In this document: one piece after another, positions 17,478 through 25,290 of the stretch
Numbering within the stretch: the first letter of the stretch is position 1
Layout: every line of letters starts with the position of its first letter
From: Nocardioides panzhihuensis
GTDB taxonomy: Bacteria; Actinomycetota; Actinomycetes; Propionibacteriales; Nocardioidaceae
DNA: 64,000 nt
Assembly (NCBI RefSeq): GCF_013408335.1
Contig: NZ_JACBZR010000001.1
Span: forward strand, 5,977,501-6,041,500
Direction of reading: 5' to 3'
The notes under the pieces: generated by a model
Databases searched by the model: none
Seen by the model: the letters and a program-made list of their open reading frames with translations, nothing else
What the model was told of the DNA's origin: nothing
Made by a program: the position numbers and the translations under genes

Positions 17478-18125
17478 TCAGGGCATCAGTACGGTGTCGA
17501 CGACGTACACCGTGGCGTTGGCGGTCGGGATGTTGCCGCAGAGAACCTTGGCGTTCTCCTTGCCGACGGTGAACTCCTCGTCCGCGCCTTCGACGGTGAT
17601 CATGTCGCCGGCCAGGGTCTCGTGCTCGCCCGCGACCTCGTCGGGGCTGAGCTGGCCCGCCACGACGTGGTGGGTGAGGACCTTGGTCAGCAGGGCCTTG
17701 TCAGCGAGCACGGCGTCCAGGTCGGCCTTCGGGATCTTCGCGAAGGCGTCGTCGGTCGGGGCGAAGACGGTGAGCGCGTCCGCACCGTTGAGGGTGTCGA
17801 CCAGCTCGGCCTCGCCGACGGCCGTCACGAGGGTCTTGAGGAGCGGGTTGGCGCTCGCGGCCGAGGCGACGGGTGCGGTCGCCATGCCGTTGAACGAGCC
17901 CTCGCCGTCGGCGGGGATCAGCTTGCAGCCCTCGCCGAAGGTCTGCGCGCCGGCCTCGGCAGCCTCGGTCTCCTCAGGCATGGACTCGGACGAGTCGGAG
18001 CTGCCGGAGCCGCTCTTGGAGTCGGAGCCGCTGTCGTCGGAGCCACAGGCCGAAAGGCCGAGGCCCAGCACGAGGGCCAGGGAAGCGGCGACGCCGCCGG
18101 TGCGCGTGATGGTGTTGAGCTTCAT
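17478..18125 (-). CDS. Fasciclin-domain lipoprotein (MPT83-like)
   Basis: A surface lipoprotein of 215 residues. The signal ends in LGLSACGS, with the lipidated cysteine at residue 27, followed by a Ser/Asp/Glu-rich linker to about 60. The rest is one FAS1 domain: NPLLKTLVTAVGEAELVDTL, the H1 box-like LTVFAPTDDAFAKIP, THHVVAGQL and, at the very end, ATVYVVDTVLMP. The ATG at 18125 is chosen because it begins the signal peptide and has GAAAGG about 7 nt upstream. FAS1 domains mediate adhesion or protein contacts. Its place beside sigK-rskA parallels mpt83 in mycobacteria, so control by SigK is a reasonable inference. Confidence 0.9.
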   Translation of the reverse strand: MKLNTITRTGGVAASLALVLGLGLSACGSDDSGSDSKSGSGSSDSSESMPEETEAAEAGAQTFGEGCKLIPADGEGSFNGMATAPVASAASANPLLKTLVTAVGEAELVDTLNGADALTVFAPTDDAFAKIPKADLDAVLADKALLTKVLTHHVVAGQLSPDEVAGEHETLAGDMITVEGADEEFTVGKENAKVLCGNIPTANATVYVVDTVLMP

Positions 18126-18222
18126 GAGAAAGCCTTTCAAGGGATGTTCTCTTGCTGTCATGAGTGCTTCGGCGTGGTCGCCCAAGCGGATTTCCCCAAG
18201 TTGATTTTCTTTCTTGGAGTTT

Positions 18223-19797
18223 TCAGCCGACAGTGACGACGATGTCCTGGATGCCGCTGGAACCATCGGGGAACGGAGTGGCCCGGTCCGTGCTCTGCAG
18301 GGTGCCGTCGCGGTCGGTGACACGCACGGCCAGCTGATGGCTGCCCGGCTCGGCCACCCAGGGCAGATACCACTGACGCCAGTAGTCGATCCCGGCGTCC
18401 GGACCGAGCTCGGCCTGCTGCCAGCGTCCGCCGTCGACGCGCACCTCGACCTTCGCGACCCCGTGCTGCTGCGCCCACGCGACACCACCGATCACGGTGC
18501 GTCCCTCGGGGATGTTGCTCAGCGGCCGAGGCGTGTCGATCCGGCTGGACAGCTTGATCGGGGCATCGGTCGCCCAGTCGCGGTCGGTCCAGTAGGCGGT
18601 CGCCGCGTCGTACCTGGTCAGGGTCAGCTTGGTGACCCATTTCGTGGCACCGACGTACCCATAGAGGCCGGGTACGACCAGGCGGGCCGGGAAGCCATGG
18701 GTGCGCGAGAGGACCTCGCCGTTCATGCCGATGGCGATCATCGCGTTGCGCCCGTCCAGGGCGGCCTCGAGCGGGGTGCTGATCGTGAAGCCCTCGACGT
18801 CGGTCGAGAGGATCTGGTCGGCCCGATCGCCGACGCCGGCCTCGTCGAGCAGGTCCTTGAGGGGTACGCCGGTCCAGCGGGCGGCGCCGACCAGCTTGCC
18901 GCCGACCTCGTTGGAGACGCAGGTCAGGGTGATGTCGTGCTCGACGTTCTCCCGCTCCCGCAGATCGTCGTAGCTGAAGGTGAGCTCCCGCTCGACGTCT
19001 CCGTCGATGGTGAGCGTCCAGCTGTCCTGGTCGACGATCGGGACGGCCAGCTTGGTGTCGACCCGGTAGAAGTCCCGGTTGGGGGTGCGGAACGAGGAGA
19101 TCCCGTCGTACTTCTCCTCCAGGCCGGTCGGCAGCGCCGGCAAGGCCTTGCCGACCCGGGGCAGCTTGAGGTTCGCGATCGCGGCGCGACTGCGCACGAC
19201 CAGCTCCCCGCCGACCGCAGCCGCGGCGGAGAGGAGCGTCAGGGCGCCGAACCCGACCAGGACGTTGCGGCGGCTGGACAGCCGCTCGGTGTCGGCGTCC
19301 GACGGGTGCACGGTCGGCTGCTCGGGCGTGTTCTGAGAGGCGGGCTCTGGGGTCTCGTTGGCGTTCAGTGCGCGGGTCAGGAACACCAGCACGGCGGGCC
19401 CGAGGACGAGCGCCACGAGGGTGGGGATCAGGTAGCTGATCTTGAAGAGCGGCTGCAGGACCACCGCGGCCGCGGGGAGCAGGACCAGGCCGGCGAGGAG
19501 CACGGCGCCGAGTCGCAGGCGTCTTCGGGCGACGACGCCGATCGCGGCGGCGAAGGCGATCGTGCCCAGCAGCACGCTGCCGATCAGGATCGGCTTGTCG
19601 GCATAGCCGAGCTCGCGTACCGCCCACTCCTTGACGGGTGTGGGGGTCGCGTTGATGACCGCGGTGCCGACCGCGAGCGCTGGAGAGGACGCCGGGGTGA
19701 GCAGCGCCGCCGTGAGGTGTGCGACGGACATGCCGACCACCCCGGCGAGCACGCCGGCGGCGGCATGGGCGATGGTTCGGCGATTCAGTCGTCTCAT
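18223..19797 (-). CDS. Membrane-anchored molybdopterin oxidoreductase, sulfite-oxidase family
   Basis: The first 200 residues carry about five membrane segments, and the rest is an external sulfite-oxidase-type molybdopterin domain at about 235-430, followed by a Mo-co dimerisation (Ig-like) domain to 524. The molybdenum ligand is probably C293 in LTCVSNEVGG; RWTGVPLKDLLDEAG and GMNGEVLSRTHGFPARLVVPG are conserved parts of the fold. The substrate is unknown: relatives reduce or oxidise sulfite, methionine sulfoxide or other S/N-oxides. It is in the same orientation as, and about 100 bp upstream of, the fasciclin gene, so the two may be co-regulated through SigK. The RR in the linker (SSRRNVLVGFG) precedes a hydrophobic stretch, resembling a Tat signal embedded after the membrane part. 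Confidence 0.88.
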   Translation of the reverse strand: MRRLNRRTIAHAAAGVLAGVVGMSVAHLTAALLTPASSPALAVGTAVINATPTPVKEWAVRELGYADKPILIGSVLLGTIAFAAAIGVVARRRLRLGAVLLAGLVLLPAAAVVLQPLFKISYLIPTLVALVLGPAVLVFLTRALNANETPEPASQNTPEQPTVHPSDADTERLSSRRNVLVGFGALTLLSAAAAVGGELVVRSRAAIANLKLPRVGKALPALPTGLEEKYDGISSFRTPNRDFYRVDTKLAVPIVDQDSWTLTIDGDVERELTFSYDDLRERENVEHDITLTCVSNEVGGKLVGAARWTGVPLKDLLDEAGVGDRADQILSTDVEGFTISTPLEAALDGRNAMIAIGMNGEVLSRTHGFPARLVVPGLYGYVGATKWVTKLTLTRYDAATAYWTDRDWATDAPIKLSSRIDTPRPLSNIPEGRTVIGGVAWAQQHGVAKVEVRVDGGRWQQAELGPDAGIDYWRQWYLPWVAEPGSHQLAVRVTDRDGTLQSTDRATPFPDGSSGIQDIVVTVG

Positions 19798-19884
19798 GGC
19801 GGGGGTTCGTGCCCGAGCCCCGATCGGATTTGATTGTCTCCCGGTGTCGCGTCATCGACGTGCCGCGCGAGCGCGGAAAACGGC

Positions 19885-21642
19885 TCAGTCGGTGTCGCGC
19901 ATCTTGGCGAGCCTGGCCCGCAGACCGGGCTTCCGGTGCGCATTGGCAAGCAGCTCGACGTAGGTGTCGCCGTAGACCCAGAGCAGCGCGTCGTCGAGCC
20001 GCCGCACCGCTCCCGGCGGATAGCGGTAGTCCATCCGCGCCATGAGGGTCTCCTCGTCGACCGAGCGCAACGCCTCGCCCAGCTCGGTCAGCGAGGCGAT
20101 GCCGAGCTCGAGGATGACGCCGGAGATCCACCCGTAGTGGTCGGTTCGCGACCAGCCGGCGTCGGCGTACTGGCCCGCCAGGAACGCGGCCAGCTCGCGG
20201 GGGCTGATCCGCGGGTCGTCGTCGGGAGCCTCGGTCCTGGCGGCGGTCACGCCTTCGCGGAGCCGGTCCCTGATCGTGGAGAACTCACGGTCGGCGAGCT
20301 CGAGCAGACCGGCGGCGAGGGTGAACCGTCGGTCGAAGTCGGGCACGTGCTCGCTGGGGATGGTGCCCTTGTAGCGGATGTCGTGCTCGAACTCGGCCCA
20401 CGCGTGCTGCAGCACGGTGCGGATCTGGATCTGCGCCTGGCGGCCACGCAACAGCTCGTACGCTGCCTGCCCCTCGCGCGCGGGGTCGAGACTGACCAGC
20501 AGGTGGCGGCTGGCGTAGCCGAACCGGCCCTCGCTCGCGGTCTCCTCGCCCATGTCACGGTCGTCGTGGACGACCACCTGGTCGTCGAGGAGGTCGGCGA
20601 CGGCCTGGACGTCGCTGTGGACGTAGGTGATCACCCGCAGCCCGATCTGGTCGGTGATCTGGCGGAGCGGGTCGGCGAAGACCTGCCGGCCGTCGACGGT
20701 GCGAGCCGCCTTGGCCGCGAACGACGCGACCGACTTCGCGCGGGAGGTCACGGTGAGGTAGTTGATGCCCGCGTCGTCGAGGATCGAGGTCACCAGCAGT
20801 ACGTACTGCTCGGCTGCCTCTTGCAGGGTGGGCTGCATCGCGGCGTACTCACGGACCGCGGCCGCGGTGTCGTGGATCGTCGCGCCGGCCTTTCCGCGGG
20901 GTGTCGGGCGGAGGTCGTCGGGCAGCGTCGGGGTGACGATGTAGCCAGTGGCGAAGTCTCCGTACGTCGTCGTGCGGTCGGGCGCGCGGGTCGCGAACAG
21001 GGCGATGTAGGCGCACAGCACCGCGTCGACCTGGTCCTCGACCACGCGCAGCTCGCTCTTGCGTACGGCGCTCTCGGCGGCCGTGCGCAGGGCGTGCCAC
21101 GACGGGTTGTCGAGCAGCAGCGGCGGGTCGGCGCTCGTGAGGCCCTCGAGCAGCCCGAGCAACATGAGCAGTTCGGCGCGGAGCTGGTCGACGTCACGAC
21201 CTGACTTGTGCTTGTACTTCAGCGTCCGGCCCAGGCGGAAGAGGGCCACCGTCGCGGGATGGGGGTAGACCTCGATCGCTCGGCGTCGCCGGTTGGACCG
21301 GGGGTTCATGTCGAGGCCGAGCCGAGCCGCGATCCGGGCGCCGCGCGGCTGCTCGCGGAACTCCGGCTTGCTGGTGTTGGAGGGGTGCGCGCCGGCGTCG
21401 AAGCGGGCGAAGTCCTTGTTGAGCGCGGCCTCGGCCGGACGGTTTCCGCTCGGGTTGGTGACGATCAGCGGGGCATCGATCGCGACGAGACAGTCGTTGT
21501 CGACGTAGGGCTCCAGGGCGGCGACGATCTCGTCGTCGGTCTTGACGGCAGCGACGTGCACGAGGCGGCCCTCCTCGTCCAGGACGGCCAGGCCGGTGGG
21601 CCTGCGCACGCCCCAGGCGAGGTCGACTCCGAGGAAGTACAT
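19885..21642 (-). CDS. DUF429 domain fused to RelA/SpoT-type alarmone synthetase
   Basis: A 585-residue fusion. Residues 1-235 are a DUF429 domain, an RNase H-fold predicted nuclease, with acidic residues in GVDLAWG (D7) and AIDAPL (D56), and a later EDQVDAVLCAY (D206). Residues about 275-430 match the (p)ppGpp synthetase domain: TSRAKSVASF, DQIGLR (331-336), GYASRH (375-380), and QIQIRTVLQHAWAEFEH (404-420) followed by DIRYKG. These include the residues needed for GTP/ATP handling, so the synthetase looks intact. There is no hydrolase domain. The C-terminal 150 residues are helical and unassigned. The likely product is a hyperphosphorylated nucleotide or, as in toxic synthetases, pyrophosphorylated tRNA or adenosine; which one cannot be told. 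The gene stands alone. Confidence 0.85.
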   Translation of the reverse strand: MYFLGVDLAWGVRRPTGLAVLDEEGRLVHVAAVKTDDEIVAALEPYVDNDCLVAIDAPLIVTNPSGNRPAEAALNKDFARFDAGAHPSNTSKPEFREQPRGARIAARLGLDMNPRSNRRRRAIEVYPHPATVALFRLGRTLKYKHKSGRDVDQLRAELLMLLGLLEGLTSADPPLLLDNPSWHALRTAAESAVRKSELRVVEDQVDAVLCAYIALFATRAPDRTTTYGDFATGYIVTPTLPDDLRPTPRGKAGATIHDTAAAVREYAAMQPTLQEAAEQYVLLVTSILDDAGINYLTVTSRAKSVASFAAKAARTVDGRQVFADPLRQITDQIGLRVITYVHSDVQAVADLLDDQVVVHDDRDMGEETASEGRFGYASRHLLVSLDPAREGQAAYELLRGRQAQIQIRTVLQHAWAEFEHDIRYKGTIPSEHVPDFDRRFTLAAGLLELADREFSTIRDRLREGVTAARTEAPDDDPRISPRELAAFLAGQYADAGWSRTDHYGWISGVILELGIASLTELGEALRSVDEETLMARMDYRYPPGAVRRLDDALLWVYGDTYVELLANAHRKPGLRARLAKMRDTD

Positions 21643-21701
21643 GGGCCCAGACTGCCCTGTCGGCGACGATTTGTGGCAACTCCACGCGGTCGGGTGAGCT
21701 T

Positions 21702-21826
21702 CGCTGGTCGAGCCGGATTCGTGAGGAACGAACGAATCCGTGTCGAGACCAACACAGTCCCTTGGCCGCTCGATAGGACCGTGTTGGTGTCGACACCGAT
21801 CGCGAGCGCTCGCGGCTCAACCAGCG
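21702..21826. repeat. Composite palindromic (REP-like) element overlapping a gene end
   Basis: GCTGGTCGAGCCG at the left edge pairs with CGGCTCAACCAGC at the right edge. Inside, GTGTCGAGACCAACACAGTC (21740-21759) pairs with 21777-21796 with two mismatches, and GGTGTCGACACC is itself a palindrome. A further inner repeat GGATTCGT/ACGAATCC lies at 21715-21738. The right arm overlaps the 3' end of the methyltransferase gene and supplies its stop codon. Related GTTGGTCTCGAC and GGTGGTCGAG sequences recur elsewhere in the window, so this is a dispersed family. Confidence 0.7.
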
Positions 21827-22503
21827 GCGCGAGTCGCCTGCACGATCGTGATCGGGCCGAACCGGTGGTCGATGTGGTCGACCTCGTGGGCGTCGGCGAA
21901 CCCGGCCTCGATCAGGAGGTCGACGATCCCCGCCACCGGTGGTCGAGCCTGTCGAGACCTCCCGTGCCGGTGGCCGTGCTCGTGCTCGTGACCCGGCCCA
22001 TGATCCGGCGCCCCGAAGTCGACGATGGTCACGCGCCCGCCGGGCTTGAGAATCCGATGCGCCTCGCGTCCGAACCCTTGACGCCCGGCGTCGTCGACGT
22101 GGTGCAGCGCGAGCGAGGAGACGATGTGGTCGACGCTGCCGTCCTCGGGGAGCAGCCGGTCGGCGTACCCCTGCACCAGCGAGAGACGTACGCCCCGCCG
22201 ACTCGCCTTCCGAGCGGCCATCCGCAGCGCGCTCGCGTCGGGATCGTGCCCGGTGACGACGGCATCCGGAACGGCGCGCAGCACGGTGAAGGCGAGGTTG
22301 CCGGTGCCGCAGCCGACGTCTAGCACCGTTTGTCCGGACGAGATGCCGGCGAGCTCGACCGTCCGCTCGTGGAGCGGGCGCACGCGGGCGAACCGGGTGA
22401 AGAGGTCGTAGAGGGGGAGGAGCCAGGTGCGGCCCATGCCGGGGAGGAAGGGACGGTCCTGTTCGCCCTCGGCGCGGCCGTCGATGATCTGTATGGTGGT
22501 CAT
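21817..22503 (-). CDS. Class I SAM-dependent methyltransferase with His-rich insert
   Basis: A 228-residue Rossmann-fold methyltransferase of the Methyltransf_11/UbiE-like type. Motif I is VLDVGCGTGN, followed by the acidic post-I loop at GHDPDAS, motif II near VDHIVSSLALHHV and motif III at LKPGGRVTIVDFG. The substrate is unknown. Just after motif III sits an odd insert, GPGHEHEHGHRHGRSRQARP, histidine-rich, part of which (GRSRQARPP) is encoded by a copy of the dispersed GGTGGTCGAG repeat at 21938-21959. The last residues and the stop come from another repeat. The ATG at 22503 is chosen; an upstream start at 22533 would overlap the operator region. It is divergent from an AraC gene. Confidence 0.83.
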   Translation of the reverse strand: MTTIQIIDGRAEGEQDRPFLPGMGRTWLLPLYDLFTRFARVRPLHERTVELAGISSGQTVLDVGCGTGNLAFTVLRAVPDAVVTGHDPDASALRMAARKASRRGVRLSLVQGYADRLLPEDGSVDHIVSSLALHHVDDAGRQGFGREAHRILKPGGRVTIVDFGAPDHGPGHEHEHGHRHGRSRQARPPVAGIVDLLIEAGFADAHEVDHIDHRFGPITIVQATRAAG

Positions 22504-22510
22504 GTCCCTA

Positions 22511-22574
22511 CCATGGGACATTCTGCGGATCATAGGTGGGAGGGAAGTCGGTAGCCATGGGACGTTCTTCGGAT
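22511..22574. promoter_or_regulatory. 20-bp near-identical direct repeat, candidate AraC operator
   Basis: CCATGGGACATTCTGCGGAT (22511-22530) and CCATGGGACGTTCTTCGGAT (22555-22574) agree at 18 of 20 positions and are 44 bp apart, close to four helical turns. They lie between the divergent methyltransferase and AraC genes; the second covers the AraC start codon. AraC proteins bind direct repeats, so an operator is plausible; a small duplication is the alternative. Confidence 0.5.
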
Positions 22575-23477
22575 TCAGCTCTGCCTCGGGTGCGTTCTGT
22601 GCGTGCGGTGCGGGCTGACGGCACCCCGATCTACCGCTGGGAGCAGAGCCCCGGCGTGCCTGCCGTCCGGGTCGTACCCTTCGACCCCGACTGCGACAGC
22701 CAGCACCTGCCTCCCGGCAACCGGCACGCCCACGACTTCTGGATCCTGGCCTACGTCGAGCGCGGTGGAGGCACCGTCGACCTCGACGGCGAGCAGGTGG
22801 CGCTGCACGACGGCGAGGTCCACGCGGTGGCTCCCGGCGAGGTCGTGGCCGCCGAGTCGCTCGCCGAGCTCACCCACGCGCGGGCCTGGTCGGTGGCCTT
22901 CACCCCCGACGCCATCCCCTCCCTCGCCTCCATCTCCCCGCTCACCTGGGCCCACCATCCGCTGCTGGCCCTCTTCGCCGCCGACGGCCGCCGCGCCGTG
23001 GTCCCCGAAGCCGAACGCCCGCGCTGGCACGCCTGGCTCACCGACCTCACCGAAGAGCTGCGCGACCCCGGCCGCCTCGGCGCCCACGACGCCATCACCG
23101 CGAGCCTCACCAACCTCCTCGTCGCCTCCGCCCGCCTGGCCCCGAGTGCCCCCATCGCCCCGGACCCACTGGTCACCCGCGTCTTCGACGAGATCGAGCG
23201 GACGTACGCCACCAAGGTCTCCGCCGGCGACCTGGCCCGCACCCTGGGCTACACCCCCGGCCACCTCACCACCGTCATCCGCCAACGCACCGGCCGTACG
23301 CTCCTCGACTGGCTCACCGAGCGCCGCCTCACCGAAGCCCGCCGCCTCCTCCGCGAAACCGACCTCCCGCTCTCGGTCATCTCCACCCGCACCGGCCTCA
23401 CCGACCCCGGCTACCTCGTACGCCGCTTCAAGGCCCGCTACGGCACCACTCCCGACCGCTGGCGCCGGGAAGCGTGA
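22557..23477 (+). CDS. AraC-family transcriptional regulator
   Basis: A 306-residue regulator. Residues about 15-150 form a cupin ligand-binding domain (HAHDFWILAYVERGGGTVDL, then ALHDGEVHAVAPGEV). The C-terminal 100 residues are the double helix-turn-helix of AraC: AGDLARTLGYTPGHLTTVIR for the first and PLSVISTRTGLTDPGYLVRR followed by FKARYGTTPDRWR for the second. The ATG at 22557 is preferred, with GGGAGGG about 12 nt upstream; a GTG at 22536 in frame is possible. It is divergent from the methyltransferase gene and shares a direct-repeat operator candidate with it. The inducer is unknown. A short palindromic repeat follows the stop. Confidence 0.9.
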   Translation: MGRSSDSALPRVRSVRAVRADGTPIYRWEQSPGVPAVRVVPFDPDCDSQHLPPGNRHAHDFWILAYVERGGGTVDLDGEQVALHDGEVHAVAPGEVVAAESLAELTHARAWSVAFTPDAIPSLASISPLTWAHHPLLALFAADGRRAVVPEAERPRWHAWLTDLTEELRDPGRLGAHDAITASLTNLLVASARLAPSAPIAPDPLVTRVFDEIERTYATKVSAGDLARTLGYTPGHLTTVIRQRTGRTLLDWLTERRLTEARRLLRETDLPLSVISTRTGLTDPGYLVRRFKARYGTTPDRWRREA

Positions 23478-23482
23478 CTTCC

Positions 23483-23507
23483 GGTGGTCGAGCTTGTCGA
23501 GACCACC
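23483..23507. repeat. Dispersed palindromic repeat GGTGGTCGAG type
   Basis: GGTGGTCGAGCTTGTCGAGA followed by CCACC forms a palindrome with arms GGTGGTC/GACCACC. It sits between the convergent AraC gene and the gene ending at 23519, and closely matches the copy inside the methyltransferase gene at 21938. It probably also acts as a terminator. Confidence 0.65.
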
Positions 23508-23518
23508 CGCGAAATGAC

Positions 23519-23914
23519 CTAAGAGCCGTCCTCGTTCGCCGCGGCCGCCCGCACTTCCTCGTAAGTGGGAACCGTCAGTCCGGGAACGATCGAGGCCACT
23601 TCCAGAGAGCTGCGGATCGTGTTCTCGGCGTTCTCCACCGTCGACGGGGGAAACTTGGCGAGGACATCGGGGTGCTCCGCGACTCGGTAAACGACTCGTT
23701 GTAGCAACACCAGATCGCTCACCAGATCTTCGGCGCGCTTGCGGGCATCGACGTCGGATCCGGCACCGGGACCGGCGCCCGCACCTACGTCCGACCCCCG
23801 CGCCTGGCGATAGGCACCCAGGGCTACGACATGTTCCCCGACCTGTAGATAGGCATCGGCGAGATCTTGAACAGCCTCCGCGATGCGCGCTTCCCGAATC
23901 TCGTCGTCAGACAC
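23519..23914 (-). CDS. Hypothetical helical protein
   Basis: A 131-residue acidic, mostly helical protein with a Gly/Ala-rich low-complexity spacer in the middle (GAGAGPGAGS). It is not recognised. There is no signal peptide or membrane segment. It is in the same orientation as, and about 65 nt downstream of, trmO, so it could be the last gene of that operon. Codon choice is normal for the genome, which argues that it is a real gene. Confidence 0.45.
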   Translation of the reverse strand: MSDDEIREARIAEAVQDLADAYLQVGEHVVALGAYRQARGSDVGAGAGPGAGSDVDARKRAEDLVSDLVLLQRVVYRVAEHPDVLAKFPPSTVENAENTIRSSLEVASIVPGLTVPTYEEVRAAAANEDGS

Positions 23915-23978
23915 GCGTCAAACCCTAGACCGCTGTACGTCCCCAGGACCTCGCCTCCTCGGATCAGATATTGCGTCG

Positions 23979-24461
23979 CTAGGCCTCAGCCGACGGAGCG
24001 AAGTATTCGCCGAGCATCTCGGTGACCCAGGCCGGCTGGTGAGCTTCGCCCCGCGGGCCGAACTCGGCGAACCACGGCTTGACGTCGAGGACGGGGGTGC
24101 CGGCCACGGCATCGAGGTCTTCGACGTGGAGATCGAGTTCGTCGACCTTGATCAGCTTGCAGCGGGAGATGCCGAGCCAGTTGCGGCGGCGCATGTTGCG
24201 GTGGCCGATGTTGCCCACCTCAGGCCAGGCCGGATTGTCGCGGGCGCGACGCAGGCCGAGGTTGAGGTCGCTCTGGTCGGTGAGGTGAAAGAAGAAGACC
24301 ACTTCGAGGTGGGAGAACTCCTCCAGACCCTGGGTCGATTCGACCGGGTACAGGTCGGGATCGAGGCGAATGATCGCCTGGGTGCCGCCCCAGTAGTCGT
24401 CGGTGGGTTCGGTCCGGCCGCCGACGACCTGGGCGATCGGGGTCATGGCGATAGGTTCCAC
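23979..24461 (-). CDS. trmO: TrmO-type tRNA m6t6A37 methyltransferase
   Basis: TrmO (TsaA/UPF0066 family) methylates N6-threonylcarbamoyladenosine at position 37 of threonine tRNA, using SAM bound by an unusual beta-barrel. The 160-residue product shows the family pattern: PIAQVV at the start, YWGGTQAIIRLDPDLYP, LEEFSHLEVVFFFHL, RRRNWLGISRCKLIKVDE and the signature GTPVLDVKPWFAEF. The GTG at 24461 has GGAG about 5 nt upstream; an ATG at 24446 is an alternative. It lies 40 nt after the inositol phosphatase gene in the same orientation, apparently one operon with it and the DUF5919 regulator. Confidence 0.85.
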   Translation of the reverse strand: MEPIAMTPIAQVVGGRTEPTDDYWGGTQAIIRLDPDLYPVESTQGLEEFSHLEVVFFFHLTDQSDLNLGLRRARDNPAWPEVGNIGHRNMRRRNWLGISRCKLIKVDELDLHVEDLDAVAGTPVLDVKPWFAEFGPRGEAHQPAWVTEMLGEYFAPSAEA

Positions 24462-24501
24462 GGATGCTCCTTGGCGGCGGGGTTCGGGTCAGGCTGCGTA
24501 G

Positions 24502-25290
24502 TCAGAAGCGGTCGTCTTGGCTCAACGCGTCGAGTATCTGGTCACCGACCCCTGGCGCTGCCGCGATCGTGGCGGTCGAGGTCAGGTCGTGGTCGTGGCC
24601 GTCGAGGTCAGTGACTCGTGCGCCGGCCTCGCGGGCGATGAGTACGCCTGCGGCGGTGTCCCAGGGTTTGTTGGAGAGCATCACCGAGGCGTCGAGCTTG
24701 CCGGCGGCGACCCAGGCGAGATCGATGGCGGCACTGCCGAGCATGCGAACTCGTTGGGCGCGTGCAGCGAGGACGGCCGTGATGCGAAGGCGGGTCTCGT
24801 TACGAGCCGTAGCCTCCGGACCGGTGGCGTAATCGCCCATCGCGATCATGGCCGATCGAAGCTGGGTACAGGCGCTCGCCCTGATGGGGTCTCCGCCTCG
24901 AGTTGCGCCTTGTCCGCGCACAGCGGCATACCGAACGCCTTCGGCTTCGACCGCGATGAGGCCGATGACCGGTTCGCCGTGGTCGAGGAGGGCGAGGCTG
25001 ACCGCGGTCAGTGGGACACCGTGAGTGAAGTTGGCGGTGCCATCGATCGGGTCGAGAACCCAGGCGAGCCCGTCTGTGCTGCCGCCGGTCTCCTCGCCTA
25101 GGAACCCAGCCTGCGGGGTAGCGCGATGAAGACTGTCGCGCATGGTTCGTTCGATGGCCAGGTCGGTTTCGGTCACAGGGTCGCGGTCACCCTTGAACGC
25201 GACGGCGTGATCCCGATTAGCCCGCAGGATCCCGTCGGCCAGGTCGACTGCTTCGTGCGCGGCGGTGAGGTACTTGTCCAGGTCAGACAT
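24502..25290 (-). CDS. Inositol monophosphatase family protein
   Basis: A magnesium-dependent, lithium-sensitive-type phosphatase of 262 residues. The metal-binding motifs are present: GEETGG (about 65-70), DPIDGTANFTHG (80-91), and the C-terminal KPWDTAAGVLIAREAGARV. Substrates in the family include inositol phosphate, histidinol phosphate, fructose bisphosphate and 3'-phosphoadenosine 5'-phosphate; I cannot choose. The ATG at 25290 overlaps the stop of the DUF5919 gene as TGATG, so the two are coupled. Sitting between a regulator and trmO, it may act on a nucleotide-related phosphate, but that is guesswork. Confidence 0.9.
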   Translation of the reverse strand: MSDLDKYLTAAHEAVDLADGILRANRDHAVAFKGDRDPVTETDLAIERTMRDSLHRATPQAGFLGEETGGSTDGLAWVLDPIDGTANFTHGVPLTAVSLALLDHGEPVIGLIAVEAEGVRYAAVRGQGATRGGDPIRASACTQLRSAMIAMGDYATGPEATARNETRLRITAVLAARAQRVRMLGSAAIDLAWVAAGKLDASVMLSNKPWDTAAGVLIAREAGARVTDLDGHDHDLTSTATIAAAPGVGDQILDALSQDDRF

